Shown here one piece after another: positions 11,861-13,663 of a stretch of 13,663 nucleotides of DNA; position 1 is the stretch's first letter, and the number at the start of each line of letters is the position of its first letter. The notes under the pieces were generated by a model. It was not told the origin of the DNA. It saw only the letters and a list, made by a program, of their open reading frames with translations, and searched no databases. The position numbers and the translations under genes were made by a program. The stretch is from assembly GCA_900542635.1 (NCBI GenBank), contig UQOJ01000058.1, positions 1 through 13,663 on the forward strand, read 5' to 3'. Source of the stretch: an uncultured Collinsella sp. (GTDB taxonomy: Bacteria; Actinomycetota; Coriobacteriia; Coriobacteriales; Coriobacteriaceae).

Positions 11861-13663
11861 ATGTACTGTCGACTTCTTCTCAAACTAATCCTAAGAGACA
11901 AGGCCGTATGGATTTGTACGCTCGTTCTCGCTGCAGCCTTTTCCGTCCCCATTGCGTTCAATTCACCCATCTACGGGCCCTTCTTTATGAAGCAGGGCAT
12001 GCAGGGCTTTGTCGACGCATTCAATACGCGCGCGCCCCAGGCCAGCGGCACAGACCTATCTCCAGAGCAGCAAGTCGACGCGGAGCTTGCAAGATGCGCG
12101 AACGCCGCCCTTGCCGCTCAAACCGACGCCGCCTTTCTCGATTCTGCCGAGAGCTACTACGCGCTCATGGACGAGGGCTTCCAATCCGGGTCCATCGTGG
12201 GAGACCGAGAGACCAATGACGCAGCGCTCGCATATTGCCGTGCCCTGAGCAGCTCCGGCATCACGGATATCCCGGCCTCCGCAAACGACCTGCCATTCCT
12301 TTCCTTCCTGCCTTACGCCATTGCCACGGCGCCGTCTTTCCTTCCCTTCATCCCCTTCCTTCTCTCGTCGATACTCGTGCTCGGCGCCACAAGGCCCGGG
12401 ACCCTGGCGGCAAAGGCGCCCGTGCCCAAATTCCGGCGCCTTATTCAGATCGTGTTTTCGATAATCGTCGCGGGGACCGCGATGCTCCTCGCCGGCCTCG
12501 CACCCGGGGGCATTTACGCCTTGGTCCTAAACGGCTTCGGGCAAATTGGGTACCCGATCGCCTTCTTCCATGACGGCGCGCTTACCACCACGACCGCGGG
12601 AAACGTCTTCACAGCCCTGCTTCTCGCGCTGCTTGCGGGCGGAACCTTGATATCCGTTTGCTCCGCCGTCCTATCGACCGCAACGAGGCGCGTCCTCGCG
12701 GGCCCCCTTACCTCCGCGCTGCTTGTCGCGGCCCCGGCATTCCCGTTATTGTCCGATTCGGCACTAGGGCATAATGCCGTGCTCGGGCTCCTGCCACTGC
12801 CCGTATTCTCGCCTATCGAGGCAACGGGTTACGTAGGATGCTTCCCGACAGAATTCATTGGCTCCGGTTCAGGCAGCGCATCGATGCTTGCCGTGGCCCT
12901 GGCATACGTCGCGGTCTTTTTTGCGGTCGGCGCCGTTGCGACACGTTCGCCCAAACAGCCTGGACCCGCGAAAAAGCACCATGGGCTCGAGCTTCTGGAC
13001 GTGAGCGTGGGATACGGAAGCACGACGATACTTTCAATCGGGTCGCTTTTCTTGAGCCCGGGAACGGCGGCGGGCCTCATTGCTCCCAACGGCTCGGGGA
13101 AAACCACCCTTCTTGAAGCGCTGTCGGGCCAATTTCCCACCCGCATCCGCTCGGGAAGCCTGGCGGCAGACGGAATCTGCCAACGTCGATCAGCCGAATT
13201 TGCAGAACTCGTCTACCTGAGCTCTTCGGGCGGCGCGGATCTCTATCCCACGCTATCGGCCATCGAGCACCTTGCTTTCGTTAGGGAGGCGTGGAAATCG
13301 GCCGCCGACATCGACTCGCTCTGCAGCTCCCTCGGAATCTCCCCATATCTCGACAAGCCGACCCGTAAACTCTCGACAGGAATGAAGCAGCAGGTAAAGC
13401 TTGCCATGGCGATAGCGACCGATTGCCCGTACCTCATCCTCGATGAACCGCTGAACGGCCTCGATCCGGGAAAGCGGAAAACCTCCTGCGACGCGATGCG
13501 CAGCGAGGTGGCGCGGGGACGCAGCGTGCTCATTTCAAGCCACCTGCTCGACGACCTGGCAGACCTCACCAACTCGTTCTACTTCATCGAGGCCGGCTCG
13601 CTCGTGGAAAAGATCGAGTCGTCCTCGCAGACGCTCAAGCAGGAATACCTCGATACATACGAG
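11861..13663 (+). CDS. ABC transporter with permease and ATPase fused in one chain (3' end cut by window)
   Basis: The frame from ATG 11861 stays open for 601 codons to the last base. The N-terminal part is a permease: helix near 16-33, outside segment of about 110 residues, then helices near 144-175, 195-222, 242-265, 277-296 and 335-358. NGFGQIGYPI starts at residue 224, the motif seen twice in the 8739-10961 protein. After a basic linker (SPKQPGPAKKHH) an ATPase domain starts near 375: Walker A APNGSGKTT (408-416), signature LSTGMKQQ from 504, a normal Walker B YLILDEP from 524, NGLDP and SSHLLDD. It would dimerise to form a complete transporter. The chain must end soon after LDTYE, where the related ATPase also ends. 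Codons are more C-rich than in the preceding genes. The ribosome binding site is weak (TAGG about 8 bases upstream). Substrate unknown; export of or immunity to the peptide is inferred from position. Confidence 0.85.
   Translation, partial: MYCRLLLKLILRDKAVWICTLVLAAAFSVPIAFNSPIYGPFFMKQGMQGFVDAFNTRAPQASGTDLSPEQQVDAELARCANAALAAQTDAAFLDSAESYYALMDEGFQSGSIVGDRETNDAALAYCRALSSSGITDIPASANDLPFLSFLPYAIATAPSFLPFIPFLLSSILVLGATRPGTLAAKAPVPKFRRLIQIVFSIIVAGTAMLLAGLAPGGIYALVLNGFGQIGYPIAFFHDGALTTTTAGNVFTALLLALLAGGTLISVCSAVLSTATRRVLAGPLTSALLVAAPAFPLLSDSALGHNAVLGLLPLPVFSPIEATGYVGCFPTEFIGSGSGSASMLAVALAYVAVFFAVGAVATRSPKQPGPAKKHHGLELLDVSVGYGSTTILSIGSLFLSPGTAAGLIAPNGSGKTTLLEALSGQFPTRIRSGSLAADGICQRRSAEFAELVYLSSSGGADLYPTLSAIEHLAFVREAWKSAADIDSLCSSLGISPYLDKPTRKLSTGMKQQVKLAMAIATDCPYLILDEPLNGLDPGKRKTSCDAMRSEVARGRSVLISSHLLDDLADLTNSFYFIEAGSLVEKIESSSQTLKQEYLDTYE

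Noticed and set aside
11851..12573. Plus-strand frames of 122, 79 and 112 codons in 11851-12573
   Set aside because: They are alternative frames of the permease-ATPase fusion, whose own frame is open from 11861 to the window end.

Overview
The window looks like one end of a draft contig from a high-GC Gram-positive gut bacterium, most likely a Coriobacteriia member such as Collinsella. That assignment is inferred from GC-rich codon use, the families present and the style of the intergenic repeats; there is no rRNA or other marker to confirm it. The first 48 bases are not biological: they match the Illumina/Nextera P7 side of a library fragment, with a piece of P7, an 8-base index and the transposase end. 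The genome starts at about base 49, inside the 3' end of a tyrosyl-tRNA synthetase gene.

Bases 49-6360 are housekeeping sequence: the tyrS tail (+), adenine deaminase (+), a Cof-type HAD phosphatase (+), a second Cof-type HAD phosphatase (-), a citrate synthase (-) and an ACT-domain protein (-). The ACT and citrate synthase genes look like one transcription unit ending in a clear intrinsic terminator. The gaps are full of structured repeats: a palindrome of about 97 bases, REP-like units built on GGGGACGTTCCTTTT, and a 33-base inverted-repeat pair that flanks the first HAD gene and supplies the stop codons of the two outer genes.

Bases 6361-7412 mark a junction with mobile DNA: a gene-free stretch of hairpins and short direct repeats, then a tyrosine-recombinase gene that has lost its N-terminal half and now lies in frame behind the stop codon of a small regulator gene.

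Bases 7413-13663 form an accessory cluster. A DUF2975 membrane protein and a YozG-like XRE regulator run leftward. Diverging from them, across a 120-base AT-rich control region, is a secreted, cysteine-containing peptide of 121 aa resembling lactococcin 972-type bacteriocins. It is followed by a 740-aa membrane protein made of two related ABC permease halves, a separate ABC ATPase whose Walker B aspartate is replaced by tyrosine, and a further gene running off the window in which permease and ATPase are fused in one polypeptide. All three permease units share the motif NGxGxxxYP(I/V), so the two transporters are related but packaged differently. My reading is a peptide (bacteriocin or signal) locus with export and/or self-protection transporters and a local regulator/membrane-protein pair. 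This is the most novel part of the window.
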